Shown here piece after piece: positions 12,247 through 24,700 of a stretch of 64,000 nt of DNA. Made by a program: the position numbers and the translations under genes. Position 1 is the stretch's first letter. Every line of letters begins with the position of its first letter. A model generated the notes under the pieces. That model was not told the DNA's origin and ran no database searches. It saw nothing but the letters and a program-made list of their open reading frames with translations. Source of the DNA: Prinsepia uniflora (Eukaryota > Streptophyta > Magnoliopsida > Rosales > Rosaceae); contig CM064862.1 in the NCBI GenBank assembly GCA_032719365.1, positions 86,602,503 to 86,666,502 of the forward strand, given 5' to 3'.

Positions 12247-14278
12247 GAGGTTTCGAGTGTTCTGCGCGAGGTGTGGTTCCCAGAGTCATTGGTTTGTCAT
12301 TGTGGGTGATGTGATCCTACTGTGGATGTGATGTCTCGACGCGGAACAACCCGTCAGCAACCTGGATACGATAGTGATAGTGCGTTCGTTAGTCAGCAGC
12401 GATTGGTAGTGCCAGGGTGATAGTCGCTCGATACGCGGTACGAGGTATAGCGTACGTCGGCTTAGGGCCGGAACGGTGAGTACGTTGGTGTTGGTTTTCC
12501 TTTATGGATGGACCATAGGGTCGGAGATACACCAACAGGATTAACCTGGATGGTAGCCGGTGAGCTACGGATGAGTAGGTTTGTCGGCCTGAGGGGCCTG
12601 AGAGTAGCTTGTTGAGTTAGTGAGATACGTAGGCCAAGGTGGCTGGTTGACGGTGGCCGGTTGAGCCGGATAGTGTTTGGATGTTGAGTGTATGGATTGG
12701 TGACCTTTTGGTCAGTTGGGTTGAGAGGTAGGGTTTAGGAATTACTTTGAGATTCGAGGGATTTTTCCCCTAGTGATGGTCTTAGTCGGGTTTGACGACC
12801 CGAGTGGTAAGGCTGTAGTGAACCAGTGGCAGTTGAGGGTTTGGATAACCCGGACGACGGGGATGATTTGAGAAACCCCGTGGGATTACTGGATTGTAGT
12901 GAGAAGTACCTAAGGGAAACCGTGAGTTGGGGTTTGTGGTATCGTAATCCTTGTGGTTTGGGTCGACTTACGGCCGGATCGGAGATGGTGCTGCTAGGTG
13001 CAGCCAAGGTAGTGAGTGCCTGGTGGATGACTCTGGATGAGGGTTCGTACTCAGTACGAGGTAGGGATGACCATGGGTAGGTCATGTATCAGGACGAACG
13101 AACAGGATGCCGTTGGTTGATCAAAGTGGCGCAGCGGAAGCGTGGTGGACCTAGGGTTTGTGTTGGATCAGGCTAGGATTGAATGGTCGGGGTTGACCGC
13201 ACGTGAGGTTGGTGCGAGGAGACTTTCCCCTGACATGTTTGTATATGTCGACCGGTGCCTATGATGACACTGAGTGAGTGGCGACTTCGAGAGTTGGTGA
13301 CTTGAATCCTAGCAGGTGCTTCGAGTGGAACCTCAGGCAGGATGTGATGCAATCACCAGAAGGAGTGATGATTGATACCCTGTGGTTTGGGTGCGTACAC
13401 GTGGTCGTGGTCCGTAGAAGTTGAGGGTCTCCTAAGGTTAGTGGAGTTGACGTTTGGACGGTTTGTCCACTAGTGGTGTTCGAGTCACGGATTGAGTTTA
13501 TTGGTTGGGAAAAGGTGGACACCCTTCCAACCTAGCTGGAATCTCGGAATCAGATGGTTCCGAGTTGGACATTTGATTGTGTGATGGATACTCTAGAGTT
13601 GAGTTGGGAACTCGTGGCTGAAATGCCAGGATTTGTAAACCCCTGTAAGTGTGGACATTTGTGTTAGGTGCAGAAGTAGAAAAGTACTTGGTGACGCCGA
13701 GTGTAGCTAGTGTTAGGAGATGGTGTTAAGATGGATGATAGTCGTTGTGATGGCATGGTTAGGGATCATTGTGAGTTCCGTTGAAGGATGACGGAAGTAA
13801 ATGAGAAATGAGTGACTATAACTGATCGATATGAGGTTATTGAAGAGAACCCACAAGCTAGACGTGAGGCATATAAGTCGATTGGATTGGATGCAGTGGC
13901 TTGAAACCTAGTCAGCAGGATGAGATGACAAGACAGAGGTTGGATATGTTGAGGAAAGTGCTCTGTCTTGTAGTAGTGGTGTGTACTTAGTGATAGTCGA
14001 GTTGTGAGAATCGGTTGGTGTGGTGTTGGGAATATCGCGGGAACGAGATAGATTTGTGATGACCCCAGTGCGATTGTCCCGATGAACTAAAGTTGGTTGA
14101 GTTGATTCACAGGGAAAGATATGGTGACAGTTAGGGCACTATCAAGATATTTTGGATTGGCAGGTACTAGACACCAGGTAGGAGACCCAGGTGCAAGATC
14201 AGTTGGATTTCTCCCCGCTGGTTACAGAGGTACGAGATGTGGAATTTCGGGATGAAATTCTTTTTAAGGAGGGTAGAT
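12247..14278 (+). mobile_element. Non-coding internal region, plus element
   Basis: This 2-kb interval lies between the primer site and the 3' LTR. It ends in a purine-rich tract (AAGGAGGGTAGA, 14266-14277) directly before the LTR. It is strongly G-rich on the sense strand. Short reading frames occur on both strands, but none shows a gag or pol motif. The phrase GATGTCTC followed by CAGCAACCTGGATA near 12330-12375 has a close relative at 49832-49880 in the other non-autonomous element, so the two share an internal region. Mobilisation in trans by an autonomous relative is inferred. Confidence 0.75.
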
Positions 14279-14615
14279 TGTAACGACCCGTCTCGGAAGT
14301 CGGGATTAGACTAAAGTTTAATGACGGATTAACAAAGAGAATCGGTAATTAGTTGGACATTTTTGGACAGTCGGCACAGAATGACGATTTTGCCCCTAGA
14401 ATGGGCAAATTGTTGACTTTTAGTTCGGAAGGTGAATTGGGCATTGACCGATGACCGTGACGTATTTCAGGATGTCACGAGTTCATAGACAGGTGGCACG
14501 TCCGATTCCGACATCCGAGGAGGAAGTTGTGATGTTCGGAAGGTTGAGCGCACTTTCGTAAATTGGTTAAAAGAGGGGCATTTGTTGACTTTTTGCACGA
14601 CAAAGTTTCTTCACG
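14279..14615 (+). mobile_element. Truncated 3' LTR of the 9254 element
   Basis: Its 337 bp match the start of the 5' LTR at 9254 closely up to TTTCTTCACG. The sequence then switches abruptly to a minus-strand LTR at 14616. The two LTR starts differ at few positions by eye, which suggests a fairly recent insertion later cut by recombination or deletion. Confidence 0.8.
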
Positions 14616-14825
14616 CCATCACTATCAACGAGACTTCCAAACCTGACCAAAATGACACTAGAGGGTTACTAACCTCTTCATTAACCTCCTATTAAATCTT
14701 CGTAATTTTCCCAAATTTTTAGCTATTTTTAAACTCGATCCTAAACCTTCGGACACCCCGAAACATATCGAGACGATATCCTCAATTAATTCATAATTAA
14801 TCTCGTAGATTCGGGATGGGTTGTT
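14616..14825 (-). mobile_element. Minus LTR remnant, part 1
   Basis: Blocks GGGTTACTAACCTC, CCTCCTATTAAA and CGAGACGATATCC match the complete minus LTR near 40275-40400. The remnant then jumps to the terminal block AATTAATTCATAATTAATC followed by GGGATGGGTTGTT, so about 1.5 kb of LTR is missing. It is split by the plus solo LTR at 14826 and finishes at 17718-17725 with TTGTTACA. Confidence 0.75.
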
Positions 14826-17717
14826 TGTAACGACCCGTTCCGAGAGCCGGGATTAGCAAAGTGAATAGTAACAGATTAGTGAGTCTAATCGGTGTTTAGT
14901 TGGTTACTTTTGGCCCGTTAGCGTAGAATGACGATTTTGCCCATAGTTTGGGCAAAAAGTTTACTTTTAGTTCGGGCGGTCAATTAGATATTGACCGATA
15001 ACCGTGACGTAGTTCAGGACGTCACGAGTCTGTACACAGGTGGCACGCCCGATTCTGACATCCGGGGAGGAAGTTATGATGTTCGGAAGGTTGAGGGCAT
15101 TACCGTAATTTGGTTAAACGAAGAGGGAAAAGTTGACTTTTCACACAATGAGGTTTTTACACGTAAACCAAGGACCGTTAGGTAGATCTCATTATTCTGA
15201 GTACAACGGCAGGCGGCATGCCTTCATCGGACGTCGGATGGATTAGTTATGGGTCTAAACGTATAAAGGGCAAAATGGTAATTTGGGCGGTAAGGGGCAC
15301 TCTGGACTTTTTCTGCCTTGGGATTTGTGCCCAATGGAAGTGGAACACTTGGCTTACTTTGAGTGGGGTGACCACAGGTTTTGGACACCTGTCAGAGGCT
15401 TGATGGGTGTAGAAGGCTCGACGGGTTTTTAAATTTTGGGCACGGTGTGTATGTGTTGCAGCCATTGGAAAACAGAGAAGGATTCTCTCCATTTCTTTCC
15501 TTCGATCTTCGCCCATTTTTCTTACCTTATAAACAAAAAAGAGAGAGAGACAGGGGAGGATTATGGTGGTGCAGTCATGGTTGTCCGTCGTGCACGGTGG
15601 TGGTTGAACCGAGGTAAGAACCCGTAAGTCCCCTGTTGAGTTTGGAACTTTAGAATTAAATTGAAGGGTTGTTGAGCCAAATTGAGTAGTAAATGCTATT
15701 TCTCAAATGCCTAGGAGTCGATTAAGCCTGAAACGGAGGCTCGCCGTGGACGGTGGCTGCAGAATTGGAAAACCAGCAAGTTTTCATTCGACAATGGTGT
15801 TTCGCGATTTCATGACCGTTACTCGGGTTCGGTGATTGAGAACTTCCTCTCAGATTGCCAGGAAGGGAATGGAATCGAAACCAGAGTCTGGAAGGGGTGG
15901 AATCAGAGCAACAGTGAGGAGAAACGTTCGAGTTTTTGAACGATGCTTGGGAGGTAATCCTTAGTACCTATTTGCACTAATTAACTATAAAGAATCACTG
16001 GAAATGAAGGGACGAACATGTTGGATTAATTAGGATTGAAAACGGTTAAGAATTGGACAAAAACCGCCCTCACCGGTTCAACTGGACCGGGCTGAACCGA
16101 ACCGGTCTGGACCCGGTCTGGCAGAGGTTGAAGATGAACAGTGCTTGCGCGTGGCTTCCACGTGCAGCCCCTTTGGGCGGCGAGTGAGGGCGCGTGGGAC
16201 CCCTTTTGGGGAAGGTTCCAACACTACTTTTAAAGTATTCGATGTAACAAACATTTTGGCACTGATTTCGAGACGATCAAACATCGTCTCGATATGTTTC
16301 GGGGTACCCGAAGGTTTTAGACCTCGGTTAAAAATAGTTAAAAATTCGGGAAAATTATGGGACTTTAGTATGACCTTTGTGAAGTAGTTAGTGACCTCGT
16401 TATGGGATTTGGATAGGTTCGGGAAAGCCGAAGATAGCGAACCGACCGGGAACGGCGTAAGTGCGCGCGTATCGAGGCGACGTCGAAATGGTCTGTGAGT
16501 GGATTTTGCTTTCTAACTCTTGATGCATGCATATATATTTTTATATGTTTTCTATACTTGATTCTATGATTTGATTTATGATTGTGATGGTTTACGATTT
16601 TGCACGTTTTTCGAGGAAATAACGGTATTTCACGTTTTACTAGATTTGACGGATATTGTGGTTTGAACTTGGTTTTAATGATTTGATTTCAGGATTTGAA
16701 ATATGATTTGATTTCAAAGAAAGCGAAAGTATTTTAGAAAGTGTTTTCGGGCTTGAAGCCCAGTTCAAAAGTGGTTTTCGGAGATGTGATTTCGGGTTTT
16801 GGAATCGGAATTCCGGGTGACGATTCGGGATTCGATTCGGGACTTGAAGTGGATTTCTGGGTTTGGGTTCAGAATGGTTATTCCGGATGCCGGCTTACGG
16901 AATGATGGTTGCGAACTTGGATCTGGAAAGGAAATGGATATGAGTTCTGGATGTGGATTTAGAAATGGTTTTCAAACGGTTTGGATTGGATTTGCTGGAT
17001 CTGGTTATTGGGTTTAAAGACCCGGATATTGTGATTGACGGGGGACGGGCCCGGATTAGGTTTAAAGACTCGGATTGAGTTTAAAGACTCGGATATATTG
17101 ATTTTCCCCTGTAGGCCTGTTGAGTTTAAAGACTCGGATTATTGAGGCCTGGATGGAGTTTAAAGACTCGGGAGTTTAAAGACTCGGATAGATCCAGCAG
17201 GTTCGGTAAATGGAAAAATGAGATGGTTTTCAAAAAGTTTTCTGATGTTTTGGGCAGTGTCCCGGATGAAATGGTTTTCGGTGATTTTGGGCTAAGACCT
17301 GGGATTTGAGAAAAGGAAAATGTGTTTTATTTGCGTACATGGTTTTATGACATGAAATTGATATGCATGCATTGGTCTTTAAACGGAGGGTATAAATGTA
17401 TGAGTTTTCTGATAACTGTTTTTTAACTTAACCTTTATTTTTGTCCACTCACAGTCTTTTCGTGTTTTCGATACCCTCCAGGTTGTTGCGGCGCGGGCTG
17501 TTGGTCGAGAGGGGCGTAGACATTACACGTACGATCCACAGTAGACTCTGTGCACTCTAGGAAGTTCGGAAGTTTTGGACGGTCGGCTTGAGAATCCCTT
17601 GTCCGACTTACATGTCACATGAAGGTTGGACATCAGTTTGCCCTTCGTGTCATGTGTAAGTCAGACGGGAGCAGGGTTTAGTCCCTAATCCTGGGGGATT
17701 AGGGGTGGGCCCTAACA
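14826..17717 (+). mobile_element. GACCCG-family solo LTR, target duplication TTGTT
   Basis: The 2,892-bp LTR begins TGTAACGACCCGTTCC and ends GGGTGGGCCCTAACA, with one changed base in each usual end block. TTGTT flanks it exactly at 14821-14825 and 17718-17722, which proves insertion as a unit and later loss of the internal region. The cassette runs from CTGTGAGTGGAT (16493-16504) to GTCCACTCACAG (17443-17454), with five or more GAGTTTAAAGACTC words at 17050-17190. A donor-like GAG-GTAAGAA lies near 15611. The U5 hairpin uses GACTTACATGTCACATGAAGG and its near complement. Confidence 0.93.
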
Positions 17718-17725
17718 TTGTTACA
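17718..17725 (-). mobile_element. Minus LTR remnant, part 2 (terminus)
   Basis: TTGTTACA completes the GGGATGGGTTGTTACA terminus interrupted at 14825. Its first five bases are the second copy of the target duplication of the solo LTR. Confidence 0.8.
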
Positions 17726-17828
17726 CCCATTGCATCCATGAGCATCCATTGAGTGGTTTTCGACTCGAATTTACTTAGAGCGATTCTCGGATAGAGTCCT
17801 GGATGAAGACATGGATTGCCTCCTGAAG

Positions 17829-18507
17829 TAAGACTTGAAGTGTTTCTAGGAGGAAGACTTAAAATGCTTCCAAGAGGAAGGCTTGAAGTGCTTCCAAGAG
17901 GAAAACGTTGATGCTTCGCAAGGCGAAGGTTGAGATGTATCGCATGGCAAAAGCTTGGGTGCTTTGTAGAGCAAAGGCTTGGTCACTTCGCATGGCAAAG
18001 GCTTGGTCACTTCTCATGACAAAGGCTTGGTCACTTCGCATGGCGAAGGCTTGGTTGCTTCGCATTTCCAAGGCTCAGATGCTTCGCATGGAGAAGACTT
18101 AGATGCTTCGTATGACGAAGGCTTGGATGCTTTGCATTGTGAAGACTTGGATGCTTCGCATGGCGAAGGATTATATACTTCGCATGGAGGTTTTGATGCT
18201 TCGTATGGTGAAGGCTCGTATGCTTAGCAGGGCGAAGACTTTGATGCTTCGCATGGCGAAGGTTTGGGTGCTTCTTATGGCGAAGGCTTGGATGCTTCGA
18301 TGACGAAGGCTTGGATGGTTTGATGAAGAAGGCTTGGGTGCTTCGTTGACAAAGGCTTGGGTGCTTCGCATTGTGAAGGCTTGGATGCTTCGCATGGCGA
18401 AGGCTTAGATGCTTCGCAAGGCGAAGGCTTAGATGCTTCACATGGTGAAGGCTTAGATGCTTCGCAGGGTGAAGGCATGGATGCTTCGATGACGAAGGCT
18501 TTGATGC
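17829..18507. repeat. 24-bp minisatellite with a hairpin in most units
   Basis: Roughly 28 degenerate copies of a 24-bp unit of the type GATGCTTCGCATGGCGAAGG plus CTTG run through this interval. CTTCGC and GCGAAG within the unit are exact complements separated by ATG, so a canonical unit can fold into a 6-bp stem with a 3-nt loop. The left end is the most degenerate and the 18240-18490 part the most regular. Because 24 is divisible by three, reading frames on both strands stay open as 8-residue repeats (for example KPSPCEAS on the minus strand). I treat those frames as by-products. Confidence 0.9.
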
Positions 18508-18684
18508 TGGAGTGAGTAAGTTTTGAAAATTGTATATGATGTACAAATATGTTTGTATGAATTCAGAACAATTTTTCAATCTTATTGATAATTCAAATGC
18601 ATGGTACTTGAATTTTGAAGACAATATAAAAAGAAAAATTGAAAGTTTCATAGACTTCTATGTCCCTCTAATTTTGACATGCAG
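18508..18684. other. Spacer between minisatellite and gag remnant
   Basis: This is AT-rich sequence with no motif I recognise. A minus-strand frame crosses it into the minisatellite but shows no protein family features. Confidence 0.4.
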
Positions 18685-19674
18685 CTAGTTGATGTGGATC
18701 ACTTTTGATGCATGCTCCTTAGGTTCTTTGTTCTCCATGTGATATGCAGTCTTCTTTTTTATGTAGGATATGCAATGTCCTTCCTTCATAAGATTTTGGA
18801 GATATCTTTTGAAAGATTTACATGTGCTGAAATTATGCCCACCGCATTCATGATAGGCGCACCATTTGGTTTTATCAGCTTTCTCCTGATCGCCCTTGAT
18901 GGGTCCTAGTTTTTTTATCCAAGTCTTGTCCTTGATCTCATTATGAATCATGTGGATTGGTATTGAAAATTGCATACTAGGCTTCTCGATGGTTAAGGCA
19001 TTAGAATTTTGGTTCGCCTTGCGTTTGTTGAACCCCCATGTGAAAATTTGCGACTAACATCCTCTTTGCGTGGTGATGACGATTTGAAGGCTTTCTTGCT
19101 CGTCTCAGCTTAATCTGGCGCATGTGCAACACTCTTTTCATCCTCACAGTATGCATGACGCTCTACCAGAGAGAGCATCTTAGTGAGACTTCGTACATTC
19201 CCTATGACAATGTCTCTATAGAGCTAGCTGACTCGGGGAAGTCCTTGTTTGAATGCCATTGCAGTAACAAGGTCGCTGCAGCTAATAATTCGCAGCTTTT
19301 CCTCGCAGTACCTCCAAATGTATTGGCAGAGGCTCTTTTTTGCTCGCTTTCGGATGGAGAAGAGATGGTCTTCCTTTACCTTGACCATACGAAGTTGCGA
19401 GTACTCCTTCACAAATGTCAGAGCTAACTCTTCAAAAGAAGCGATCGACCTCCGTGGGAGATGATTGAACCACATCATGGCTTGGCTTTGAAGAGAGGCT
19501 TGAAATACTTTGCACATGAGTGCGTCATTGTGTCTATGGGGAACCATGACTCCCCGGTAGTAATCTATGTGCTTCACCGAGTCAGAAGTTCCTTTGATTT
19601 GACTGAAATTCGGCATCACAAATCTCTAAGGGAACGACTCATCCTCAATATCTCTCACAAATGGCGTGGCTTGT
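18685..19674 (-). pseudogene. Broken Ty3/gypsy gag, minus strand
   Basis: Two minus-strand open stretches carry gag features. The upstream one (19619 to 19224, 131 codons) has the capsid-like pattern WFNHLPRRSIASFEELALTF followed by LFSIRKRAKKSL and Y..R, as in the Retrotrans_gag family of Tat/Athila-type elements. The downstream one (18975 to 18685) has CAYHECGGHNFSTC followed by K..L..LMKEGH, the modified zinc-knuckle block at the gag C-terminus. The region between them is shifted or stopped, so the gene is dead. Its N-terminus is cut by the LTR at 19675. Protease and pol are not seen to the left, where the minisatellite begins. Confidence 0.8.
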
Positions 19675-21600
19675 TGACTACGCCCAAACTACGCATTAAA
19701 TTAAACACGTAATTTGAGTATTGTGCAATTTAAACCCTTTTTGTGTAGATGTAGTATTGGTAAATAGGGATCGTTCTTAACCGGGGAAATTAGGGAACAT
19801 TAATAATGTGTTAGTGGGAAAGAGTAATGAATAAATGAATAATGAATAAATTAATGAATTAAATAATTAAATAATAAAAGAATTAACAAATTAAAGAATT
19901 AATGAATTAAAGAATAAAAGAATAAAAGAATTAATTAATCAAAGAATAATAAACTAAAAGTATTAAAGAATAAAAGAATAAAAAGATGAAAGAATCAAAG
20001 AATAATAAACTAAAAGTAGAAAAGAAGAATAAAAGAATAAAAGAATAAAAGAATAAAGAATAAAAAGGATAAAAGAATAAAATATAAAAGAATAAAGAAT
20101 AAAAAAAATAAAAGAATAAAAGAATAAAATAATAAAATAATAAAAGAATAAAAGAATAAAAGAATAAAGAATAAAGAATTGAAAATGGGGGTTTTGAAAA
20201 GAGTTGTAAATATAAAATAAAGAAAACAAGTAAAAATAATTAAATAATTAATTTTACTTCTACTTTAACCTTTGTACTAGTGAATTTTCTTTAAACACAT
20301 ATTTTTACCAACACTATAACATCATGCTCATATTGAACCAATCACGAAATCATACCTTAATCATCTCAAATAAATGCATACATTTTTCATATTATAAATG
20401 CACCGAACAGCGGATTATTACTTACAATATGATCCACCTTAAGTAAGTGATTTAATGCGCCGAACAACGATCAAACATTAAATCTCTTCAACTCTATTCT
20501 AAATGCCCCGAACAGCGGATCAACATTTAGTTTCGAATTGAAGTTTAAGTACTAAAACATATGAAGTAAAAGAAACTCAAAAAGTAAAACACATGGAGAT
20601 TGCATTCTTATTTACAAATGTTAGAAAGAAAATACCAACACATATATTGAATTATAAGTAAAACCAATAACAATAACTAGAATTAAAGTAGAGAAGTATG
20701 GATTTTCACAAGAATCACCGAACAACGGCAGGAAACTTGTGAAGATGGAAGAAGAAATACGAGGAATTCGATCTTAAAACTCTTGAATTGCCTTAGAATT
20801 ACTTGGTCTAGGTATTTCTTAAGGAAAGCATAAAAATGTGTTTAAGAGATCTCAAAGAAATATCACAAGAACAAAGTAAAGAAGAAATGAAATTAAGAAA
20901 AATAAAAATAACATAAATTAAGAATAAGAATTAAAAGGAAACTAATTAATAAGAAAATCTACAAGAAGTTAAAATGGTCCCCAAAAATGTCTCTCAAAAG
21001 AGAGAAACAAAAGAACTAAAAGAAGAGAACTAAAAACTAAGCAAAATGGAAGAAATGGAGTTAATGGGGGACTCCCCAAATACATGAAATGACCTCCCTA
21101 TTTATAGAGGGAGTGCCACAATTGTTTAATTAAAAGTACAAAATTAAAATATAAAAATAGCAATAAAATAGTACATGAAGAAGTGATAGAAATGATGAGA
21201 TTGGGTGGGAAAAGATGCTGATTTTGGGGCAAATATGCTGATTTTGGGGAAAAGTGGCTGATTTTGGGGAAAAGTTGTTGGATTTGGGGCAAATATGCTG
21301 ATTTTGGGGACTATTGGGGGGCTGCTGGATTTTTGGCTTGGGCTGCTAGATTTCAGCAGCTTCCCACCGAATTTCCTTGCGATTTTCGGTGGTTTCTCAT
21401 ATTTCGTCCATAATTTCTTCGTTATAATTCCGATCGGGACGATTCTTTCACCAAAATGCTCCAAATTCCAAGCTTTATTTATTTCTACAAAAATATCACA
21501 AAATAAATTAATTTGTCTAATTATTTATTATTTTAATATTAAAAGTCAAGTATAAAGGGTATAAAATAATATAAAATAACGCTTATTTGAGGACCTATCA
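19675..21600 (-). mobile_element. 3' LTR of an AT-rich tRNA-Asp-primed element, minus orientation
   Basis: The plus-strand ends are TGACTACGCCCAAAC and GAGGACCTATCA; read on the minus strand the LTR begins TGATAGGTCCTC and ends GTAGTCA. A near-identical copy lies at 27848-29767. The interval holds a long A-rich AATAAAAG-type tract (about 19805-20185) and four CCGAACA(G/A)CG motifs. The right neighbour on the plus strand, AATACCCCCACACTTAAAC, is the complement of a PPT-like AAGTGTGGGGG. The left flank CTTGT (19670-19674) is the presumed target duplication; its partner is lost at the deleted far end. Confidence 0.88.
19805..20185. repeat. A-rich microsatellite-like tract in the LTR
   Basis: Words such as GAATAAAA and AATAAAAG repeat with little interruption, giving an almost pure A/G/T strand with very few C. 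The same tract is present in the partner LTR at about 27980-28345, with a few length differences that fit replication slippage. Confidence 0.85.
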
Positions 21601-21727
21601 AATACCCCCACACTTAAACTTTGCTAGTCCCTAGCAAATACTAAAATTAAACTACGAATTCAAAACAAGTAACCCTTAACCATTTGTCTCAATATTTCAT
21701 AATTATAATCATGACATAAAAGATTTT

Positions 21728-24700
21728 CACTTAAAACATTTAAGCATATGGAATTCGAGAGTTAATACATGGTAACAAAATGTTTCAAAAAGTAAGATAA
21801 TGAGTAAATATGGTGAAATGGATCTCTGCATGAATAAGACAAGTATGAATCAACTCACAAGGATATGCACTCATAAATTCACTCAATTTTGTAAGGGTTT
21901 GTGTTTGCACTCAAAATATGTGAGAAAAATGCTCACATAATAGAATTGAAGTACTTTTGCAAAATCTCAAACAAACTACTCAAGATAAAAACAACACATA
22001 CTTGCGAACCAAAACCATAAGCTTACTCAAGTGATTAACTCAACTAATCAAAATTTACCATCTTAAGGATCATAAGGTCTTTACGAAGGTTGTAATGGGG
22101 CTAAGATTAGAGGCAAGGAAATATAGGACAAGTGGTGCTTAATTTGTTCCAAGACTCAATAGACTCCCAAAACGTATCATAGCTTCCCAACCTTAGTGCA
22201 ATGATGTCAGTAATCCATCCCTTCGAACATAGGCCTAATTTCATCTTGTTGGGCCTCGAATTCATTCTTTGTGTCGGATTTACAAATGTGAGGGACTTAA
22301 CTCAAACATTACATAACCAAACCTTATTACCTTGATCGAGACTCAACTTTTTTTTTTGATTTTTTTTTTTTATTTTTTTTATATCAAGGTAATAACATGT
22401 GTCAACAATACAACAAAGTTTGAGTCGGTAAATCCAAATAATTCACATAAAAGTCTTTTCAACATCATTATTTTCTCCTTACACAATCTTTATATCTTCA
22501 GCCGAGTTCTTGGAATAAGGGTAAATGATGTCTATACTAAGCTCAAGTGTTTAGATAATCATGGTGATGAAAGAAAGGCTTAATGTGGGCTCGAAAGGGT
22601 TAAAACTAAGGGGGTCGCAACTTGTGCGCACAAAATAGGGAACATGGATGTTTGAATTTGTGGTGTTAACCCTAATGCCTTAATCATATCCAAAATCAGA
22701 GAGTTTATTGACTCAAAAGCTTTGAAAATCACATAAAATAAGTTCTAGTACTCTAGAGTTCATTAAAAGCTATGACAAGCAGTTATGAGGCATATGTATA
22801 TCAATTTAAACAAAGAACCAATGAATCACTCATCAAAGATGTATATAAAGTTCTAAAGTTCACATAAGGTTCATATGATTCATACTTATCTTATCATACT
22901 TGTTTATATGCCAATTTACATGCATTATCTTCAAGTTATAACACTTAAAACATTTAAGCATATGGAATTCGAGAGTTAATACATGGTAACAAAATGTTTC
23001 AACAAGTAAGATAATGAGTAAATATGGTGAAATGGATCTCTTCATGAATAAGACAAGTATGAATCAACTCACAAGGATATGCACTCATAAATTCACTCAA
23101 TTTTGTAAGGGTTTGTGTTTGCACTCAAAATATGTGAGAAAAATGCTCACATAATAGAATTGAAGTACTTTTGCAAAATCTCAAACAAACACCTCAAGAT
23201 AAAAACAACACATACTTGCGCAAATGAACCAAAACCATAAGCTTACTCAAGTGATTAACTCAACTAATCAAAATTTACCATCTTAAGGATCATAAGGTCT
23301 TTACGAAGGTTGTAATGGGGCTAAGATTAGAGGCAAGGAAATATAGGACAAGTGGTGCTTAATTCGTTCCAAGACTCAATAGACTCCCAAAACGTATCAT
23401 AGCTTCCCAACCTTAGTGCAATGATGTCAGTAATCCATCCCTTCGAACATAGGCCTAATTTCATCTTGTTGGGCCTCGAATTCAATCTTTGTGTCGGATT
23501 TACAAATGTGAGGGACTTAACTCAAACATTACATAACCAAACCTTATTACCTTGATCGAGACTAAACTTTTTTTTTTTTGATTTTTTTTTTATTTTTTTT
23601 ATATCAAGGTAATAACATGTGTCAACAATACAACAAAGATTGAGTCGGTAAATCCAAATAATTCACATAAAAGTCTTTTCAACATCATTATTTTCTCCTT
23701 ACACAATCTTTATATCTTCAACCGAGTTCTTGGAATAAGGGTAAATGATGTCTATACTAAGCTCAAGTGTTTAGATAATCATGGTGATGAAAGAAAGGCT
23801 TAATGTGGGCTCGAAAGGGTTAAAACTAAGGGGGTCGCAACTTGTGCGCACAAAATAGGGAACATGGATGTTTGAATTTGTGGTATTAACCCTAATGCCT
23901 TAATTATATCCAAAATCAGAGAGTTTATTGACTCAAAAGCTTTGAAAATCACATAAAATAAGTTCTAGTACTCTAGGGTTCATTAAAAGCTATGGCAAGC
24001 AGTTATGAGGCATATGTATATCAATTTAAACAAAGAACTTATGAATCACTCATCAAAAATGTATATAAAGTTCTAAAGCTCACATAAGGTTCATATGATT
24101 CATACTTATCTTATCATGCTTGTTTATATGCCAATTTACATGCATTATCTTCAAGTTATAACACTTAAAACATTTAAGCATATGGAATTCGAGAGTTAAT
24201 ACATGGTAACAAAATGTTTCAACAAGTAAGATAATGAGTAAATATGGTGAAATGGATCTCTTCATGAATAAGATAAGTATGAATCAACTCACAAGGATAT
24301 GCACTCATAAATTCACTCAATTTTGTAAGGGTTTGTGTTTGCACTCAAAATATGTGAGAAAAATGCTCACATAATAGAATTGAAGTACTTTTGCAAAATC
24401 TCAAACAAACACCTCAAGATAAAAACAACACATACTTGCGCAAATGAACCAAAACCATAAGCTTACTCAAGTGATTAACTCAACTAATCAAAATTTACCA
24501 TCTTAAGGATCATAAGGTCTTTACGAAGGTTGTAATGGGGCTAAGATTAGAGGCAAGGAAATATAGGACAAGTGGTGCTTAATTCGTTCCAAGACTCAAT
24601 AGACTCCCAAAACGTATCATAGCTTCCCAACCTTAGTGCAATGATGTCAGTAACCCATCCCTTCGAACATAGGCCTAGTTTCATCTTGTTGGGCCTCGAA

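Noticed and set aside
17829..18507. CRISPR-like array
   Set aside because: Units are directly adjacent with no unique spacers, degenerate, and in plant DNA.
18031..18651. 206-codon minus-strand frame with HAKHPSLR repeats
   Set aside because: It is the translation of the 24-bp minisatellite, whose length is a multiple of three. Frames on the opposite strand are equally open.
19963..20229. Membrane-protein-like frame (FFYSFILLF)
   Set aside because: It is the minus-strand translation of the AATAAAAG repeat tract in the LTR.
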